Below are positions 58,501-64,000 of a stretch of DNA of 64,000 bases, one piece after another. Numbering within the stretch: the stretch's first letter is position 1; each line of letters starts with the position of its first letter. Position numbers and translations under genes: made by a program. Under the pieces are notes generated by a model, which saw nothing but the letters and a program-made list of their open reading frames with translations, did no database searches and was not told where the DNA came from. The DNA is from Raphanus sativus (Eukaryota > Streptophyta > Magnoliopsida > Brassicales > Brassicaceae), in contig NC_079519.1 in the NCBI RefSeq assembly GCF_000801105.2, forward strand, positions 6,880,668 through 6,944,667. Reading direction: 5' to 3'.

Positions 58501-60276
58501 GGCCTTGAACGTTAACTCCTTGCCGTTGCAAAAGAGCTAGTGAAAGAACCAACATACAAGATTAGTATCTCATAATCAGAGAGATTACTTGAGCAATTAG
58601 ATCAATGTGAGTCTACTACACCTGCAACTTTGCCTCTGCCTTGCTGGGGCTCAGCTACGGTACTTGTAGCCGGCCATGAATCAAACTTAGATCGGAACAT
58701 CACTGTTTCAAACCCTTCCATCACACTAACCAGGTTTGATTTTGGACGTTCAGACAATGGGAGAAACTCCTGAAAAAGTGAAGAGTGACAATATGACATA
58801 TAACAAAATCCATCAAAAGAAGACTATTCCTTTGGTGCAAGAAAAGAAATTTACTTCTGCAGCTTGACTTGCGCTCTTTCTTTGATCGATTGAAGTACCT
58901 CTTCCCTTCCAAACGAACGATTCAAGACCACAATCGAGAATATAACATTTGTTAGTGTCCAGAAGCTCCTTCTGCAAGGACTCAGCCTCTATGGGTTCTG
59001 TCTTTCCCTTCTCAACACTTGAAAGACCAAACATATCTCACGTCAGAACATACAGTAATCAATTACAAGAGGCAACTTGTGTTAAGGGTCAAAGGTGTTC
59101 TACCTGAAGAGCTTGATCCCGTCAGATTCAGCGGTTTGGTCATCATTGACTGCTGGTTTCTTAGGAAGCGGAGCAAATCCACCAAACAAACCCCAAAACT
59201 CTCCAGCTTCAGCATCAGCCATCAGCCTCCCATCCTCTACAAGAAAGGAGACCACATTATAAACTTAATAAAGTTAGCCACCATGGCTTTTGGACAGTTT
59301 AGTTCAATTACCAACAGCTGCAATCTCGCACTTTCCATCATGGTAAGTGTCTTTAATGTACTGAACAACCTCAAGAGCTTTTGCTCTTTCCTGAATACTC
59401 GATTTGGAACCACTGAACTGGAAAATTTTAGACTCTGTATCAAGAATGAAAACGTCGTCGTGGTTGAGAGTAGACCGAGCAAACGGCACCTATAGATGAA
59501 TGAAAACCAAGATGAAACATAGAGACCAGCTGAGTAAAAAAGGCATTGTTAAATGACTTGCCTCTTTCACACGGACAACATGTTTGCCTTTGCAGATATA
59601 AAGACGCGTCTGATGCTCCTCGGGCTTTACGTGGTTGAACCCGGAAGCGAAGCCACCTTCCTGAGGTATTATGCAAGGTTTGAAGTAGGAAAGGAACTTC
59701 TCGGTCTCTTGACCTTGCACTTCTCGATACTGAACAGCACGTCCACCTAAAGCTGAATCTAACTCAACTGTCATAACAGCAACAGAACCAGCTTCGTCCT
59801 GTTTTAACCAACACACCACCATTATTCTTATTCGTTGAAGAATACGATAAAAAAGAAGGGGAAATATGAAGATATTGTTACCTGACTGGAATCTTTACCG
59901 AGCCAGTAGTGAATATCATGATGCAGGGAACCGCTTCTTGACGCTGTAGTCTGGCAGTATATACAAAAAGGTTTTAGACACACTATCAGGAACTATGTCT
60001 CGTCAAGCAGAGATATAAACAAGAAAGACTACCAACCTTTAAGACAATATAGGAATCCCCGGTGAAAAATTTACCATGAGACTCTTTTGGAACAGCGACA
60101 GGTTTTAAGTCTTCGATGCGCCATATTTCAAGCCCACTGTATATGCAGATGATTTAATAGCAATACAGGAAGGAGCAAAATTAAAAAAAGAAAAGCATTT
60201 AAAGAGTGAGAGAAGGTTACGATTTTTGGCCACATCCTTGGAGAGCCTGATCTAAATCTCTCATGGAAAACGTCAT
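55532..60276 (-). CDS. VLN5: Villin (actin-bundling protein)
   Basis: Twenty-two coding exons from ATG 60276 to TGA 55534-55532, summing to 2910 nt, 969 aa. Exon ends: 60276..60221, 60136..60037, 59950..59882, 59798..59562, 59489..59312, 59236..59104, 59017..58855, 58769..58622, 58536..58427, 58324..58169, 58093..58025, 57950..57882, 57795..57658, 57572..57444, 57343..57196, 57045..57035, 56940..56800, 56723..56598, 56510..56445, 56368..56020, 55928..55729, 55645..55532. Six gelsolin-like repeats (e.g. [47 protein letters not shown]) precede a Ser/Pro-rich linker and a C-terminal villin headpiece with [16 protein letters not shown]. Villins bundle, cap and sever actin filaments. Position fits VLN5. 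The intron after exon 4 is GC-AG. Confidence 0.93.
57035..57045 (-). other. VLN5: 11-nt microexon of VLN5
   Basis: Between acceptor TTACCAG and donor AAG|GTAACT lie just 11 nt. They complete the codon left by exon 15 and add three more (N, L, K after E), restoring frame to the next exon VTEIFSF. Confidence 0.75.
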
Positions 60277-61985
60277 TCTGGTTATTTTCTTTTGCAAAAG
60301 CTTTAAACTCTCAACCTGCAAAGATAAAGAACGACTATGAACTGGGAGCAGAAAGGGAAAAAGAGGTTCTTCTGGATACCGGAGAAGTCTATTGAATCGT
60401 GCAGAGGGAGTTTGATAGTTGGTACTAGAAGGGCTGTGACAACAAGCATTGTAATCTGAGACTCGAAAGCTTCTATTGATTCATGTTTTTTTGTGAAACA
60501 CCAAACATTCTCAACCATATCTACTCAACCAAAACAAGATAGCATGATCGTTTAAAGACAAAAGCCACAATAACAGATGATGATATTCGATAGCAAGAGA
60601 AGGAAAAGGAAGCAGCAAATGTAGATTCATGTCAGAGATCGATATTCATATTCGTAAGACAAAATGATTGGTCAGGAAGCGATCGATCCCACATGCATTA
60701 AACCCGAAAAAAAAACGATAAGGACGATAATAAAGTTCATGCATAATGGTAAGATTATTAGATCAGTTTAATTGTGTTGTCACATGGATTACGATTACTT
60801 ATCTAAAACAAGAACAAAATGAAAAGCAGGAATTATTACAAAGGGAATACCTTTGTTTTACAGAGTTTTGTCAAGAACTGGGTGGCATCCTTCTAAAATT
60901 CTGTAAAGGGAGAAAAAGAAAAATGTGAAAATTAAAAAAAGAAAAAACGAATTTTGTGGAGAGTCTTCCCGCTATTTCGGGTTTTACACATTAATAAAAA
61001 AAATGGAGAGATAGGATTGAGTCACTTGGCAAAAACAAAAAACAAAATGAAATGTTCAAACCAATTATTAATTAGTCATCTTTTAATTAGTAGACTAAAA
61101 AGCTCAAAAATAAATTACATTTGTAGACTAGCGAAAGAGAAGTAAAGTTTTTTTTTTGTTTTAGATTCAAAGTAAAGTTATCTATCGGACAAAAGGTGAA
61201 TGCACTTTAACTAACGGGTTCGCCGCTTTCACTGGTCTCCTCGCCGCAAATTAACCTCAGTTGCAATCGCAAGGTCAGTTTCTCTTTCTCTCTTCTTCTT
61301 CTTCCCCAGCGATGGTCGATCGATTTCCCCAATGACCGTAGAGCCTTGACCGGTGGCAGTGATGCATTCACGCGGCGACGGCGCAAATAGTAATAAAACC
61401 ATGTTTTCATTCCTTCCCCTTCCTCGCGAAGTCAGCATTGATTTTCTACCCAGTTTCACTCGAATGATCGAATCTTTTCGAATTTTAGTGTTGTTGCCCT
61501 CATCTTTTGGTTCATCTTCTATTAATTATCAATCGTTGAGAAAAAAAAAAAAAAAAAAAAAAATTATCAATCAATTATTTTCTTTAATTGGCCGGTTAAG
61601 GGAAATTAAGTTATATGGGCCGGGACCAAAATACGATGGGCCTAGAAGCACAATACTTACTCCTTAAGAGTAACTCGCCGGTTGAGCTTTGGTCCGGTGA
61701 CGGCAACACAAGACTCGATCTCGTCGGAGCTGTGAGTTAGACGAAATTTTCAGAGTTTTCTTAAACTAGATTATTCCCCATTGTTCTTTCTTCGTCGAGC
61801 TTGATAGATTTTTCAATAATAGGGTTTTGGTTTCTTTCCAGGTGTGTCGGTTATGTTCTTTGTTTCAGTTTTTCACAACTGATATTTTGCAATTATTCTT
61901 CTCCTATGTATTTAAGATTTTGATAGGTGAAGTGGTCTGTCTCATCATCAAAACTGTTGGATTTGTTGCAGGAACATAGAAGCTA
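60277..61985. other. Divergent intergenic region of VLN5 and COQ5
   Basis: On the VLN5 side an acceptor TTTGCAG at about 60316 suggests a 5'UTR intron. A segment at 61210-61330 with CGCCGC and TTTCTCTTTCTCTC resembles a first exon or leader but has no clear ORF. An A-run lies at 61539-61561. Confidence 0.45.
61616..61642 (+). promoter_or_regulatory. Paired TGGGCC (site II) elements upstream of COQ5
   Basis: TGGGCC occurs at 61616-61621 and again at 61637-61642, about 350 bp before the COQ5 ATG. Paired site II motifs are common in nuclear genes for mitochondrial proteins (TCP-factor sites), which fits COQ5. Confidence 0.5.
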
Positions 61986-63703
<1,718 letters not shown>

Positions 63704-64000
63704 TCTCTCTCTTTCTTTTTTCCTTCTGCATTTTATCTGTTTCCCAAACTGTAAAACTTCCAGACCTAAAAAATAAAGCTCTGTCCAAGAGTGTGAATTT
63801 GCTTCTTAACTGTTCGATTACTTTTCAAATTTAATTACAACTAAACACGTAATTTGGAAACAATCTCATATTATTAAATCACATGAAACTTCTGGCTTAG
63901 AAAGTGTGTGATGTGAAGATCAAAAAGTTGGGTGAACAAAAAAGTTAACAAAACACAAAGAACGTCAAAGACACAACTGAAAATATAGGCTTTTTAATGG
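63704..64000. other. COQ5 3' flank
   Basis: Presumed COQ5 3'UTR with AATAAA-like AAAAATAAAG at 63768-63777. No further gene seen before the window ends. Confidence 0.5.

Noticed and set aside
61207..61459. Possible small gene on either strand between VLN5 and COQ5
   Set aside because: ORFs are short and arginine-rich or repeat-driven; the segment more likely belongs to leader or promoter sequence.

Overview
The window is plant nuclear DNA from a Brassicaceae species, most likely a Brassica or a close relative (inference). The genes have many short introns with GT-AG ends, the spacers are AT-rich, and there are LTR retrotransposons, Helitron termini, a Mutator-like element and MITEs. The gene order GPP2, IAA33, (small DUF688-like gene), AHA3, chloroplast membrane protein gene, EAR-motif gene, aldose-1-epimerase-like gene, VLN5, COQ5 matches, from memory, Arabidopsis chromosome 5 from about AT5G57440 down to AT5G57300. 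Several genes I recall lying between IAA33 and AHA3 in Arabidopsis (AIL5, VIN3, ZTL and others) are absent. That is what gene loss after the Brassica genome triplication would give.

Layout. 1-991: 3' part of a glycerol-3-phosphatase gene (+). 1698-2663: IAA33 (-). 2.7-9 kb: MITE remnants, a GC-rich exon-like relic at 4.7 kb, a Helitron 3' end at 7419 and a non-coding hairpin repeat at 7.6-8.3 kb. 9017-9830: small Ser-rich DUF688-like gene (+). 10852-12521: non-autonomous Mutator-like element with a perfect 9-bp target duplication. 12.5-16.3 kb: AT-rich spacer with a 96-bp hairpin. 16575-21615: AHA3 plasma-membrane proton pump, 12 coding exons, 952 aa (+). 22086-23012: second hairpin repeat, with an A-tail on the minus strand. 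23256-31246: chloroplast-targeted membrane protein gene (+) whose second intron is 7.3 kb because a minus-strand Helitron (24121-30933) sits in it. That Helitron carries a three-exon AHK2 histidine-kinase fragment and a truncated copia element. 31305-36149: copia retrotransposon with both LTRs, broken coding frame, 58 bp after that gene's stop codon. 36371-39137: EAR-motif protein gene (-) with a 1.85-kb 5'UTR intron. 39.7-40.84 kb: third hairpin repeat. 44379-44676: 131-bp-arm inverted repeat. 44682-49913: intact gypsy retrotransposon with two identical LTRs and a CGTTT duplication. 52720-54844: aldose-1-epimerase-like gene (-). 55532-60276: VLN5 villin (-), 22 coding exons including an 11-nt microexon and a GC-AG intron. 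61986-63703: COQ5 methyltransferase (+).

The host genes do not form one pathway. They are conserved single-copy neighbours: proton pumping, actin bundling, ubiquinone synthesis, glycerol metabolism and auxin signalling. The accessory interest is in the mobile DNA: a gene-fragment-carrying Helitron inside a host intron, two young LTR elements, a long inverted repeat abutting one of them, and a dispersed family of non-coding elements sharing a 5' hairpin. I found no tRNA, rRNA or CRISPR. Exon borders come from splice consensus plus reading frame, without transcript data.
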